Assembly (NCBI GenBank): GCA_013178305.1 | Contig: JABLXB010000001.1 | Location: forward strand, 362,516-426,515 | Direction of reading: 5' to 3' | DNA length: 64,000 nucleotides | Source: Bacillota bacterium | GTDB taxonomy: Bacteria > Bacillota > Sulfobacillia > JABLXB01 | In this document: positions 7,809-16,675 of the stretch, piece after piece | Layout of the letters: each line of letters opens with the position of its first letter | Numbering within the stretch: the stretch's first letter is position 1 | Made by a program: the position numbers and the translations under genes | The notes under the pieces: model-generated | What the model saw: the letters and a program-made list of their open reading frames with translations, nothing else | What the model was told of the DNA's origin: nothing | The model's database searches: none

Positions 7809-9629
7809 GTGGAGTTCGAGGCTATCGGATCGCTGCTGAGCGACTTCGTCGAGGGCATCGTGATCGCCGGGGCGGACGGTGTCATAGCCTGGCACGGCGG
7901 CCGCATCGACGCCTCATACGAGGTCCAACGGGGGAAACGGTTCTCCGAGGTTTTCGGAGTAGACGCTCCCGGGACTGGCGAAAAGGGGACCGTACTCACT
8001 ACCCCCCAGGGGCGCAAGATAGTACTCCGCGGCAAGCGGGTTGCGGTCGGCGGAGCCTCCTATCACGTCGTGTTCGTCGACGACATGACCAACCTCAAGT
8101 CAAAGGAGAGCCGCCTCCACTGCCTGGAGACCATAATCGAGTCGATCAACGACGGGGTGCTCATGAGCGATTTCGAGGGGCGCATTGCGCTGTACAACCG
8201 CGCCCAGCAGAACCTCGAGGGTATACGCGGTGAGGAGGCCGTCGGGAAGTACCTGTGGGACACGTACCACTACAATCCGGAGCTGTCCGAGCACCGCAGG
8301 GTGTTCAAGACCGGCGTCCCCATCATCGAGAGGTACCGCGCGCACGCATACAAAGACGGAGTCCCGCAATACCTGACGTACAGCACCTACCCACTCGTCA
8401 AGGACGGCGAGACCATTGCCGTCTACTCCATCAGCAGGAACGAGACCAAGCTGCGTGCGCTGCTGTACGAGACCATCGAACTCAAGCGGAAGCTCCTGAA
8501 CGGCCCCGATCAGCGGGAGGATCTACCCAACAACGGGACTGCCTACACTTTCGCCGACATCAAGGGCGAAAGCCAGGCAATCCGTGGGCTGGTCCAGGAA
8601 GCGCAGATGATGGCCCTCCTGGACACCAACGTTTTGATCGTCGGCGAGACGGGAACCGGTAAGGAGCTGTTCGCGCAGAGCATCCACAACCACGGGATGA
8701 ACTCGAAGAAGCCGTTCGTGGCGATCAACTGCGCGGCTATTCCGGAGGCCCTGCTCGAGAGCATCCTGTTCGGCACCGTCAAGGGAGCATACACCGGCGC
8801 CGTGGACCAGATCGGCCTGTTGGAGCACGCGCAGGATGGCACCCTGTTCCTCGACGAGATAAGCTCGATGCCGGTCCCGCTCCAATCCAAACTCACCCGC
8901 GTCCTCCAGGAAAGAGCCGTTCGAAGGGTTGGCGGGCTGTCCGTCGCGCCTGTCCGCTGCCGCATAATCAGCGCCGCCAACGAGGACCCGCACAGGCTCA
9001 TACAGGAGGAGAGGCTACGCCTTGACCTGTTCCACCGGATAGCCGGCACCTGCCTCATCATCCCGCCGCTCCGCGAGCGCAAGGATGACATCCTGTACCT
9101 GTCCCAGCACCTGATAAACTACTACAACAGGGCCTTCAACAAGCGTATCGATGGGCTGGCGCCTGAACTCAAGGACCTGATGCTTTCATATCCATGGCCC
9201 GGCAACGTGAGGGAACTCGAGCACTTCGTGGAGAACCTCATGGTCCGCGCTGGGGACGACCAGACCGTGCTGGACGTGCACAACATCCCGCTGTACCTGC
9301 GCCGCGATATCCTCGGGAAAGCGGCTTCTCTCGACCCTGCGCCCAGGCCGGCCACACCTGGCTGGGCGGTCGCACCTACCGCACCCGCGACTGTTGATGA
9401 ACGCGCCAGGCAGGCCTCGCTGCCGGAGCACCTGCGCGACTACGAGGAACAGACATTGAGGAAGGCACTCGACGAGAACGGCTGGAACATCAGCCGCGCG
9501 GCGAGGAGCCTCGGCATCCTGCGCCAGAGCCTGCAATACCGGATGAAGAAGATGGGCATCATCAAGCCCTCACCCGTGTTGTTGGGGCCGTCTGGAGCTT
9601 CGGGCTCTTCAAGCCCTTCAGCCGGGTAG
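7809..9629 (+). CDS. PAS-containing sigma-54-dependent transcriptional activator
   Basis: This 606-residue enhancer-binding protein has an N-terminal PAS-like region (about 1-95), a second PAS domain (about 103-210), a sigma-54 AAA+ domain (about 245-475) and a C-terminal Fis-type helix-turn-helix (about 545-585). Walker A GETGTGKE is at 279-286, the sigma-54 contact loop GAYTGA at 326-331 and Walker B LFLDE at 346-350, so the ATPase looks intact. It is transcribed away from the hut operon, whose sigma-54 promoter lies between them. The obvious role is induction of hut genes in response to a small molecule sensed by the PAS domains, as in RocR-type regulators. GTG start with GGGAGGAGG upstream. 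Confidence 0.93.
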   Translation: MEFEAIGSLLSDFVEGIVIAGADGVIAWHGGRIDASYEVQRGKRFSEVFGVDAPGTGEKGTVLTTPQGRKIVLRGKRVAVGGASYHVVFVDDMTNLKSKESRLHCLETIIESINDGVLMSDFEGRIALYNRAQQNLEGIRGEEAVGKYLWDTYHYNPELSEHRRVFKTGVPIIERYRAHAYKDGVPQYLTYSTYPLVKDGETIAVYSISRNETKLRALLYETIELKRKLLNGPDQREDLPNNGTAYTFADIKGESQAIRGLVQEAQMMALLDTNVLIVGETGTGKELFAQSIHNHGMNSKKPFVAINCAAIPEALLESILFGTVKGAYTGAVDQIGLLEHAQDGTLFLDEISSMPVPLQSKLTRVLQERAVRRVGGLSVAPVRCRIISAANEDPHRLIQEERLRLDLFHRIAGTCLIIPPLRERKDDILYLSQHLINYYNRAFNKRIDGLAPELKDLMLSYPWPGNVRELEHFVENLMVRAGDDQTVLDVHNIPLYLRRDILGKAASLDPAPRPATPGWAVAPTAPATVDERARQASLPEHLRDYEEQTLRKALDENGWNISRAARSLGILRQSLQYRMKKMGIIKPSPVLLGPSGASGSSSPSAG

Positions 9630-9720
9630 GCGGCCGGGTCGTAGGCTCTCACCACGAGCGACGCCCACAGGAATGCCCGAACAGGGCCAGGAAATAGCCC
9701 TTCGAGCGCCCGAGACGGGT

Positions 9721-10206
9721 CTAGACGTGGTTCAGCCCCAGGCCGAACGCCTCGTGTTCCCAGCCTTTCACGGGCGCCCCGATGGTCCCGTACAGCGCCA
9801 CCGCGAGCCATTCACCTTCCTGCGGGTCCACCTCGCTCTTCGATCCCCGCAGCACCACGAAACTCAGGCCCACCGTGCGCAGCACGCTGCCGAACTCGAT
9901 CTGCCCGCGCGAGACCCCCTGAAGGGCTTCTATGATCGCGTGGTAGAGCGCGTGCTCTTCGCGGAAGCTGGTCTCGTCGACGAGACCGCTCCTGCGGGCG
10001 GCCGTCTCGACTGCGGCCACGACCTTCGCCGGCTCCATCGTCCCCACGCGGCCCCTGACCATCCTGAAGCCTCGAGCCCTGATGACGTCGTCGACCGCAC
10101 CGGCGGCGGCCTGGGGGTCGTCGAGCATGACCGCCAGTACCGCTGACTTCCCTATCCGGTTACCCCGCAGAAGCGTCTCGAGTATCTGCAAGACGTTAAC
10201 CTCCAT
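9721..10206 (-). CDS. hutP: HutP-family RNA-binding antiterminator
   Basis: The 161-residue sequence matches HutP along its length: the VVAAVETAARRSGL segment, the REEHALYHAIIEAL histidine-rich stretch, RTVGLSFVVLRG, the ALYGTIGAPVKG loop and the C-terminal EHEAFGLGLNH. In Bacillus subtilis, HutP binds L-histidine and Mg2+ and then hut leader RNA at UAG-type triplets to prevent termination. The histidines thought to bind metal and ligand are present. It follows a phosphoribosyltransferase gene by 7 bp and faces the sigma-54 activator. Having HutP beside a sigma-54-controlled hut operon suggests two layers of control. Confidence 0.93.
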   Translation of the reverse strand: MEVNVLQILETLLRGNRIGKSAVLAVMLDDPQAAAGAVDDVIRARGFRMVRGRVGTMEPAKVVAAVETAARRSGLVDETSFREEHALYHAIIEALQGVSRGQIEFGSVLRTVGLSFVVLRGSKSEVDPQEGEWLAVALYGTIGAPVKGWEHEAFGLGLNHV

Positions 10207-10213
10207 CCGCCGG

Positions 10214-10771
10214 CTACCTCGAGAACACGGGTAGCGGTTCCAGGTAGATGAGATCCTCCTGGTAGAAGTCGCCCTCCTTGAGTACGGCCGCGCGGCAGAC
10301 TATCTGTCCACCGGCCTGCCTGATAAGATGCTCCACAGCGTAGATGGTGCCTCCGGTCGATACAACATCGTCCACGACCACGATCCTCCGTCCCTTGACC
10401 CTCTCGACGTCGACACCATCCAGCACGAGCTTCTGGGTGCCTTTCGTGGTGATGGACTCCACGTCCACTACCAGCGGGTTCTGCATGTACGCCTTTATGC
10501 TCTTGCGGCAGACGATGTACCTCTTGTGTCCGAGGATCGTCGCCAGCGATTGCAGGAGCGGGACCACCTTGGCCTCGGGCCCAAGCATCAGGTCGAAGTC
10601 GACCGCACAGAGTCTCGCGGCGAGGCCGCCGGCGCAGACGTTGATCAGCTGCGCGTCCCCCATCATCACGAACGACGCTATCCACAGGTTCTCGGCCACG
10701 CGGATTACAGGGAGCCTGCGCTTCAGACCGCATACCTGAATGTCGTAGTACTGCTGACCCGTGTATTGCAT
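10214..10771 (-). CDS. Purine-type phosphoribosyltransferase family protein
   Basis: The C-terminal half has the PRPP-binding loop VVVDDVVSTGGT of type I phosphoribosyltransferases, most like adenine/xanthine enzymes, preceded by an unusual N-terminus. I chose the ATG at 10771 (MQYTGQQYYD) because AGGGGGACAG precedes it; the frame extends upstream to 10804. Members either salvage purines or act as ligand-binding regulators. It is the first gene of a two-gene operon with hutP. The divergent region beyond contains a purine-like permease further on (12285), but a link is only suggestive. Confidence 0.78.
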   Translation of the reverse strand: MQYTGQQYYDIQVCGLKRRLPVIRVAENLWIASFVMMGDAQLINVCAGGLAARLCAVDFDLMLGPEAKVVPLLQSLATILGHKRYIVCRKSIKAYMQNPLVVDVESITTKGTQKLVLDGVDVERVKGRRIVVVDDVVSTGGTIYAVEHLIRQAGGQIVCRAAVLKEGDFYQEDLIYLEPLPVFSR

Positions 10772-10895
10772 CGACTGTCCCCCTTGACGGCGCGGCGGTG
10801 GCAAGGTCGTCCGGCGTAGTCGCCACCCCGGCCTGCGTACGGTTTTGTCCCGCCATCTTCTTCGTTGACGGGGGTTGTTTTCCTTTTCGGAGCGG

Positions 10896-10926
10896 TTTGC
10901 CGCCGGCAGGGTCTATTGTGTAGAAT
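10896..10926 (+). promoter_or_regulatory. Candidate sigma-A promoter for the BtuF-like gene
   Basis: TTGCCG (10897-10902) and TAGAAT (10921-10926) are separated by 18 bp, giving a start near 10933 and a leader of about 90 nt. The leader holds a tandem 12-bp repeat at 10951 and 10973. Confidence 0.35.
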
Positions 10927-10950
10927 GTCTGTGTCACGCAACGGTGGACA

Positions 10951-10984
10951 GGGCCTCAGCAGCGCCCTGATAGGGCCTCAGCAG
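10951..10984 (+). repeat. Tandem 12-bp direct repeat in 5' leader
   Basis: GGGCCTCAGCAG occurs at 10951-10962 and again at 10973-10984, 22 bp apart. The first copy lies inside a CAGGGC/GCCCTG dyad (10949-10954 with 10964-10969). It could be an operator pair or an RNA element of the downstream binding-protein gene. Confidence 0.5.
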
Positions 10985-11025
10985 GGCGGATGATACCGCC
11001 CGCTGGCCGAGAGGGGAGTCAACAC

Positions 11026-12066
11026 ATGCGTTCGAGCGTAAATGTCATCGCACCCACGAGGAGACCTCGAAACGTCCGGCGAGGTACCCACCTCCTCACC
11101 ACAGCCCTCATCATCGCAACACTCATCGCGGGATGCGGCGGCGCCGCGTCCAAATCACAGCAGTCTGCGCCCTCGCAGGAGCCATCGCAGGGGTCTTCGC
11201 AGGCGCCGTCGAAAGACGCGCAGTTGCCGCAGGAGCCTGCGCCCGCGCCCGAGTACCCGCTCTCGTTCGTGGACGGCCTCAAGAGGCCGGTTACGCTCCA
11301 GGCCAGGCCCTCGCGCATAGTCTCCGTGATCCCGGCGGGGACGGAGATACTGTTCGCCCTCGGGGCCGGCGACAGGGTTGTCGGGGTCAGCACGTACTGC
11401 AACTATCCCGAGCAGGCAAAACAGAAAGAGAAAGCCGGCGGCTATTCGAACCCCAGCGTTGAAAAGGTCGTCAGTCTCAAGCCCGACCTCGTGCTCGGCG
11501 ACTTCGTGCACGGCGAGTTCGCCACCCACCTGGGCAAGCTGGGCATCCCGGTGATGCTCCTCAACTCCCAGAGCGTGGCGGAGGCGCTCGACTCCATCAA
11601 GATGTTGGGGCGGGCCATCGGGTCCAGGGATGCCGCCGAGTCGCTGTGCGCCGCGATGGGGTCGCGAGTCGACGAGGTTCAGAAGAAGGTGGGTTCTGTC
11701 CCCGCCTCCCAGCGGCTCAAGGTATTCCACGAACTCTGGCACGAGCCGCTTATGACGTCGGGCCCCGGGACCATAATGGACGACCTCATCAGGCTGGCGG
11801 GCGGGATCAACGTCGCGGCAGACGCCAAGACCCAGTACCCCGAGTACAGCCTCGAGATGCTGGTGGCCAAGAACCCGGACGTGATCGTGTACACGTACCA
11901 CTACGACCAGCGCCAGCTCAAGCGGAAGGGCTGGGACAACCTGCGAGCGGTGAAACAGGGCAGGGTGTACGTCTTGACTGACGACCTCGTTTCGAGGCCG
12001 GGGCCCAGGATCGTGGACGGGCTCGAGGAACTCGCCCGGAAGCTCTATCCCGACGCGTTCAAGTAG
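11026..12066 (+). CDS. BtuF-like ABC transporter substrate-binding lipoprotein
   Basis: A signal peptide ending in a lipobox (IAGC, Cys near residue 34) is followed by a long Ser/Gln/Pro-rich linker and a helical-backbone periplasmic binding protein domain of the BtuF/FhuD class: RIVSVIPAGTEILFALGAGDRVVGVS, then the C-terminal lobe with ELWHEPLMTSGPGTIMDDLIRLAGG. This class binds cobalamin or ferric chelates at the membrane surface. No permease or ATPase gene is adjacent, so it is an orphan here. The ATG at 11026 has GAGGGGAG upstream and is preferred to 10990. Given the many B12 enzymes nearby, cobalamin uptake is plausible but not shown. Confidence 0.85.
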   Translation: MRSSVNVIAPTRRPRNVRRGTHLLTTALIIATLIAGCGGAASKSQQSAPSQEPSQGSSQAPSKDAQLPQEPAPAPEYPLSFVDGLKRPVTLQARPSRIVSVIPAGTEILFALGAGDRVVGVSTYCNYPEQAKQKEKAGGYSNPSVEKVVSLKPDLVLGDFVHGEFATHLGKLGIPVMLLNSQSVAEALDSIKMLGRAIGSRDAAESLCAAMGSRVDEVQKKVGSVPASQRLKVFHELWHEPLMTSGPGTIMDDLIRLAGGINVAADAKTQYPEYSLEMLVAKNPDVIVYTYHYDQRQLKRKGWDNLRAVKQGRVYVLTDDLVSRPGPRIVDGLEELARKLYPDAFK

Positions 12067-12132
12067 CGAGCGCGGGGAGCGTGCGAGCGAGCGCGGGCGC
12101 ACCCAGCGTGGGCCGCGCGGATGGCAGCGCGG

Positions 12133-12154
12133 GCGGCGACCTGACCGTCGCCGC
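12133..12154 (+). terminator. Hairpin after the BtuF-like gene
   Basis: GCGGCGAC (12133-12140) and GTCGCCGC (12147-12154) form a perfect 8-bp stem with a 6-nt loop, followed by GTTAAG. The U-tract is weak. Confidence 0.4.
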
Positions 12155-12284
12155 GTTAAGTCAGAATCTGCCATCTAGCAGGAAGAATCTCGCCCGCGGT
12201 GAATACCACGGCATCCGCTGGAGTCACAGGACCCCGCACGGTTGAGGCATTGAGAATGCACGGACTACAACAACGGAGGGAGAG

Positions 12285-13346
12285 ATGGTTTTGGCCGACG
12301 TACTTGCCGCAATCGCCGTAGTCATCAACGGTTTGCCGCAGGGCCTGCTCGCGCTGTCTTACGGATTCGCCGCCTTCCCCACCGCGCTGGGATTCGCGAT
12401 CGGTGTGGCGGGCGCGTTGCTGTTCGGCTCCGTGGCCCCGATATCGTTCCAGGCGGAGTCGATCGTGCTGGCCGGGACGATCGGCCGCGACCGGTACGAA
12501 AGGTGCACTATTGTCGTTATTACCGGTATCGCGATGGCCGTCGTCGGGGCGCTGGGCCTCCTCCAGCCGACGATCGCGTTCATCGGGCCCGCCATCGAGA
12601 ACGGCATGATGGCCGGCGTCGGGATAATCCTGGCGACCGTCGCGGTCAACATGGTGAAAAGCAACTCTAAAGTGGGTATCGTCTCTGTTGCTGTCGCGCT
12701 CCTCGTCTATGCTTTCAAGAAGGACCTGGTGTGGACCATCGTCTCGAGCGTGGTGGCGAGCACGATACTCTGGCTGGCTGTGAAGCCGAAGACTGACGAC
12801 GCCGGGACGGGCGCCTACACCGATATCGAGGTAATGCGGCCCATCCAGCTCAAGTTTACCCCGCAGGTCATCCGCGGTGCGCTCGCGATGATATGCCTGC
12901 AGATAGGCGGCAACATAGCGTATGCCGGCATTACAGGCAAGATCGCCGGCAAAGGGGTCAACGTCGACCACGTAACGCTATATTCGGGCCTGGCCGACGC
13001 CGCCAGCGCGTTCTTCGGTGGCGGACCCGTCGAGGCGATCATCAGTGGTACCGGTGCGGCCCCGCGGCCACTCATTGCCGGAGTCATGATGATGGCGATA
13101 ATGGCGGCCATCCTGCTGCTCAAGCTCCTGCCCACTATCGGTAAACACGTCCCCAGCGAGTCGATCGCGGGCTTCCTGTTCGTGCTTGGCGCCATCGTAG
13201 CGTTCCCGATCAACGTCAAGGCGGCGATAGGCGCCGACCCGATCACCGGCGGTGTGACGACGGTCGTCACCGCCGCTACCGACCCGTTCATCGGCCTGGT
13301 CGCCGGCGTCATCGTCCGCGCGCTGATGGCCGCGGCCGGGAGCTAG
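12285..13346 (+). CDS. NCS2-like (xanthine/uracil type) membrane permease
   Basis: The 353-residue, almost wholly hydrophobic protein has about 10-12 membrane segments. The motif SGLADAASAFFGGGPVEAIISGTGA near residue 240 resembles the substrate-binding loop of nucleobase:cation symporter-2 permeases of the AzgA-like branch, and FQAESIVLAGTIGRD near residue 53 also fits. It is shorter than usual NCS2 proteins (about 430 residues). ATG start with GGAGGGAG upstream. It probably imports a nucleobase or related heterocycle. A terminator-like hairpin follows, so it seems to be a single-gene unit. Confidence 0.72.
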   Translation: MVLADVLAAIAVVINGLPQGLLALSYGFAAFPTALGFAIGVAGALLFGSVAPISFQAESIVLAGTIGRDRYERCTIVVITGIAMAVVGALGLLQPTIAFIGPAIENGMMAGVGIILATVAVNMVKSNSKVGIVSVAVALLVYAFKKDLVWTIVSSVVASTILWLAVKPKTDDAGTGAYTDIEVMRPIQLKFTPQVIRGALAMICLQIGGNIAYAGITGKIAGKGVNVDHVTLYSGLADAASAFFGGGPVEAIISGTGAAPRPLIAGVMMMAIMAAILLLKLLPTIGKHVPSESIAGFLFVLGAIVAFPINVKAAIGADPITGGVTTVVTAATDPFIGLVAGVIVRALMAAAGS

Positions 13347-13379
13347 GCGGCGGCCTGGCGGAACTGTAGTCTCCATCGC

Positions 13380-13408
13380 GGGCGCCGGTCAAGCGGCGCC
13401 CGTTCTTC
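13380..13408 (+). terminator. Terminator after the NCS2-like permease
   Basis: GGGCGCC (13380-13386) pairs with GGCGCCC (13395-13401) and is followed by GTTCTTC. An outer stem GGCGGCCT/AGGCCGCC could extend the structure. Confidence 0.6.
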
Positions 13409-13447
13409 GCTAGGCCGCCGCGGCCACGCGTCGCCCCGGCAGCCGGT

Positions 13448-14989
13448 GTGGCTGTATTGCCCCGTTCCGCCCTCGACATACTGAGCACTGTGAAGGACGC
13501 TCTCAAGCGCGGTCTGGGTTCGAGGCACCTCTCGATGATATCGATAGGCGGCGTGATCGGGGTGGGTATGTTCCTCGGCAGCGGCGCCACCGTCAGGCTG
13601 GGCGGGCCCGGCGTCGTGCTGTCGTACCTCCTGGGCGGCGTTATAATGATGATGGTCATGCTGGCGCTGGGGGAGATGTCGGTCGCCTACCCCGTACCAG
13701 GGTCGTTCCGCGTCTACGCCTCCCAGTACCTTAGCCCGTTCGTAGGGTACGTCACAGGCTGGCTGTACTGGGTGTCCTGGGTTGGCATAATGGCCGCCGA
13801 GATCGTCGCCGCCACGGTTTACATGGAGTACTGGTTTCCCGGCGCCCCGAACTGGATATTCGGAGCCCTGTTCGCGGTCCTGATGACCGTGATCAACCTG
13901 GTCTCCGTGAGGTCGTTCGGCGAATTCGAATTCTGGTTCTCGCTCGTTAAAGTGATCGCCATCGTGGCGTTCATCGTCGTAGGCACGGCGGCGATAACCG
14001 GCGCCGGCGCGCGGTTCGGCGTGCCCGCCATCGGCCTTGCCAATTACACCGGGCAGGGCGGCTTCTTCCCAAACGGCGTGCGGGGCGTAGCGCTGGCGAT
14101 GGTCATGGTCATGCTCGCCTATGGTGGCACCGAGGTCATCGGCGTCGCCGCCGCCGAGACGAAGAACCCCGAAGTCAACGTCCCGCTGGCGATTCGCGGC
14201 GTCGTCGTGCGGACGCTCGTGCTGTACGTGGGGTCCATTGCGGTCCTGGTGGGGGTGATACCGTGGACCCGCGCCGGCCTCACGGAAAGCCCGTTCGTGT
14301 CGGTATTCGGCCTGGTGGGCATACGAAAGGCCGCGACGCTCATGAACCTCGTCGTCATCAGCGCCGCCCTCTCGTCCATGAACAGCGGGCTATACACGAG
14401 CTCGCGCATGCTACACTCGCTCGCGTCCCAGGGAATGGCTCCCGTGCTGTTCTCCCAGGTCAGCACGAGTACCGGCGTACCATACTGGGCTGTGCTGGCC
14501 AGTACAGCCTCCCTGTACCTCGGGGTACTGGCATATTACGTCTCGCCCCACGGCGCCTTCCTGTTCGTGGCCGGCATCTCGGCTTTCGGCTTTTTCTTCT
14601 CCTGGCTCGTAATCACACTCACCCACCTACGGTTCAGGCCCGCGGTCGCGGCGGCCGAGCCCTGGAGGCTGAAGTTCAAGGCCCCCGGTTTTCCCCACAC
14701 TTCGATCATCACGTCCATCCTGCTGGTAGTCGTGACTTCGGCGCTGTGGCTCATTCCCGAGCAGCGTATGGGCCTGTATGCGGGACTCGTGCTGCTGGCG
14801 TTCATAAGCCTGGCATACGCACTCGGGTTCTTGCTGGAGCGCCGGAGGCCCGGCCCGGCGCTCGAACCAGGCCCCATGTCCAGACCCGCGGAGGCTCTGC
14901 GACTGGCCTCCTACTTCGGCTTCGAACAGGCGACGGACGAGCCGGAGGAAAGACCAGGCGACGGCGAGAGCGGGACATCATCCCGGTAA
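13448..14989 (+). CDS. APC-family amino acid permease
   Basis: A 513-residue transporter with about 12 membrane segments. The N-terminal LKRGLGSRHLSMISIGGVIGVGMFLGSG is the classic amino-acid/polyamine/organocation (APC) signature of the AnsP/RocE/HutM-like branch, and E in ALGEMSVAYPVPGSF is conserved. The C-terminal tail of about 45 residues is polar and acidic. It probably imports an amino acid by proton symport; histidine is attractive because of the nearby hut genes but is unproven. The GTG start at 13448 lacks a strong ribosome site. Confidence 0.88.
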   Translation: MAVLPRSALDILSTVKDALKRGLGSRHLSMISIGGVIGVGMFLGSGATVRLGGPGVVLSYLLGGVIMMMVMLALGEMSVAYPVPGSFRVYASQYLSPFVGYVTGWLYWVSWVGIMAAEIVAATVYMEYWFPGAPNWIFGALFAVLMTVINLVSVRSFGEFEFWFSLVKVIAIVAFIVVGTAAITGAGARFGVPAIGLANYTGQGGFFPNGVRGVALAMVMVMLAYGGTEVIGVAAAETKNPEVNVPLAIRGVVVRTLVLYVGSIAVLVGVIPWTRAGLTESPFVSVFGLVGIRKAATLMNLVVISAALSSMNSGLYTSSRMLHSLASQGMAPVLFSQVSTSTGVPYWAVLASTASLYLGVLAYYVSPHGAFLFVAGISAFGFFFSWLVITLTHLRFRPAVAAAEPWRLKFKAPGFPHTSIITSILLVVVTSALWLIPEQRMGLYAGLVLLAFISLAYALGFLLERRRPGPALEPGPMSRPAEALRLASYFGFEQATDEPEERPGDGESGTSSR

Positions 14990-15028
14990 TCCCAACTTGG
15001 TTGGCCTCTGAAACGGTCCAATTGGCTG

Positions 15029-15056
15029 TTGCACGGCCCCCCACATCCGGTATACT
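15029..15056 (+). promoter_or_regulatory. Sigma-A promoter of the MocR regulator gene
   Basis: TTGCAC (15029-15034), a 16-bp spacer and TATACT (15051-15056) predict transcription from about 15063. That leaves a 36-nt leader if translation starts at 15099 and almost none for the earlier frame start at 15066, which supports the later start. Confidence 0.65.
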
Positions 15057-15098
15057 GGCATTTGGGTGATCCCAATCATCTATTGGGTGGCAGAGGAC

Positions 15099-16616
15099 AT
15101 GCGCATCACGATAGACCGTGACATCTCAACGCCGGTCTACCGGCAGATCGCGGACCAGATTCGCGACCTGATCCTTTCCGGTGAGTTCGGCCCGGGCCGG
15201 CGCCTACCCGCGGAGCGGAAGCTCGCGGAGTCACTCGGCGTAAACCGGAGCACGATCATCAACGCATACGGCGAGCTCCAGGCCTCGGGGCTTGTCGAGT
15301 CCCGTTTCGGTCGCGGTACGACTGTTCTGGCTGCACCTCTCGGCAGCCCCCCGGCGGGAGACAGGCAGGCGGCGCCGCTTCCGTGGCGCCAGTTCTTCGG
15401 CGAGACTGCGGGAAGGACGCGGGAACCCCTCCTCCGGGACCTCATGGAATTGGCCGGTCGGGAGGACATCATCTCTTTCGCCGCAGGCATACCCGCGCCC
15501 GAGACGTACCCTCTCGATGCTTTTCGCGAGATACAGGACCAGGTGCTAAGGGACCACGGCCGTGCGGCGCTCCAGCACAGCCCCACCGAGGGCCATCTTC
15601 CCCTCAGGGAGACCATTTGCCAGATCATGCACGCGCGAGGGGTCAACTGCTCGCCGGACGAGATACTCGTGCTCTCCGGCTCCCAGCAAGGACTCGACCT
15701 GGCAGCACGCGTTTTCGTAGATCAGGGTGACGTGGTGCTGGTCGAAGAACCATCTTTCTTCTGCGCCGTTCAGGTTTTCCAGACCTCGGGAGCAAGGGTC
15801 ATCGGTGTGCCGCTGGACGAAGGTGGGGTACGCCTCGACGTGCTTGAGACGCTGCTCTCCCGCTACCAACCGAAGTTCGTCTACACGCTGCCAACGTTTC
15901 AGAACCCGTCCGGGGTGACGATGAGCCTGGAAAGGCGGCTCGCCCTGCTTGAACTCGCTTATCGCTACCAGGTTCCGGTCCTCGAAGACGACCCGTATGG
16001 GGAGCTTCGTTATGAAGGCAAATTCGTCCCTGCGTTGAAGGCTCTCGACCGCAACGGCTACGTGATTTACCTCAGTACATTCTCAAAGGTCTTGTTCCCG
16101 GGCCTGCGTGTGGGCTGGATGGTCGCTCCACGGCCGGTTGCGCGGCAATTCGCGCTGGCGAGGCAGCTCGTGGACCTGCACTCGAACACGCTGGCCCAGT
16201 GGCTAATCGATGGGTTCTTCCGCCGCGGCCTGTTTGACGTTCACATCGCCGGCGTGCGGCGGGAGAACGAGCGCCGCCGCAATACCATGCAGCTGGCCCT
16301 CGGGCGCAAGGCGCCGCCGGGGTTCCGGTTCAACCGGCCGGAAGGAGGACTGTACCTGTGGTGTACACTACCCAGCGGCATGAACGGTTCCAGACTCCTG
16401 GCCCACGCCACGGAACACGGGGTCACGTTTGTCCCGGGTGAGCCCTTCTACGCCGGGGGACAGGGGCAGGACCACATCAGGCTGAACTACAGCTACCTCC
16501 CGCCAGACCGCATCGAGGAGGGCGTGGCAAGACTGGTCACCGTCATACGGGAGTCGACGAGCCATGGCCGGGAAATGCCGGCAGGAGTGGTGCCCGGGAT
16601 GATGCCCATCGTGTGA
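15099..16616 (+). CDS. MocR-type GntR/aminotransferase transcriptional regulator
   Basis: An N-terminal GntR winged helix (about residues 1-75: STPVYRQIADQIRDLILSG, RLPAERKLAESLGVNRST) is joined to a fold-type I aminotransferase domain. The PLP lysine lies in STFSKVLFPGLRVGW, and NPSGVTMS, DDPYGELRY and the C-terminal HIRLNYSY are as in class I aminotransferases. MocR proteins use PLP or an aldimine as effector; some, such as PdxR and GabR, control vitamin B6 or GABA genes. It immediately precedes azlCD (about 60 bp), so it may regulate amino-acid export. Some homologues also have true aminotransferase activity. Confidence 0.9.
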   Translation: MRITIDRDISTPVYRQIADQIRDLILSGEFGPGRRLPAERKLAESLGVNRSTIINAYGELQASGLVESRFGRGTTVLAAPLGSPPAGDRQAAPLPWRQFFGETAGRTREPLLRDLMELAGREDIISFAAGIPAPETYPLDAFREIQDQVLRDHGRAALQHSPTEGHLPLRETICQIMHARGVNCSPDEILVLSGSQQGLDLAARVFVDQGDVVLVEEPSFFCAVQVFQTSGARVIGVPLDEGGVRLDVLETLLSRYQPKFVYTLPTFQNPSGVTMSLERRLALLELAYRYQVPVLEDDPYGELRYEGKFVPALKALDRNGYVIYLSTFSKVLFPGLRVGWMVAPRPVARQFALARQLVDLHSNTLAQWLIDGFFRRGLFDVHIAGVRRENERRRNTMQLALGRKAPPGFRFNRPEGGLYLWCTLPSGMNGSRLLAHATEHGVTFVPGEPFYAGGQGQDHIRLNYSYLPPDRIEEGVARLVTVIRESTSHGREMPAGVVPGMMPIV

Positions 16617-16675
16617 CGATCGGCCGGATCTCTGTTGACGCTGGAGCGACTACTACCGTTTCAGAGGGGATTTCC

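Noticed and set aside
10152..10937. 261-codon minus-strand frame across hutP and the phosphoribosyltransferase gene
   Set aside because: It is out of frame with both conserved proteins and has no domain signal.
10930..11025. Cobalamin riboswitch before the BtuF-like gene
   Set aside because: The leader of about 90 nt is too short and no B12-box sequence is visible.
11155..12174. 339-codon frame antisense to the BtuF-like gene
   Set aside because: Arg/His/Pro-rich shadow of a well-supported lipoprotein gene.
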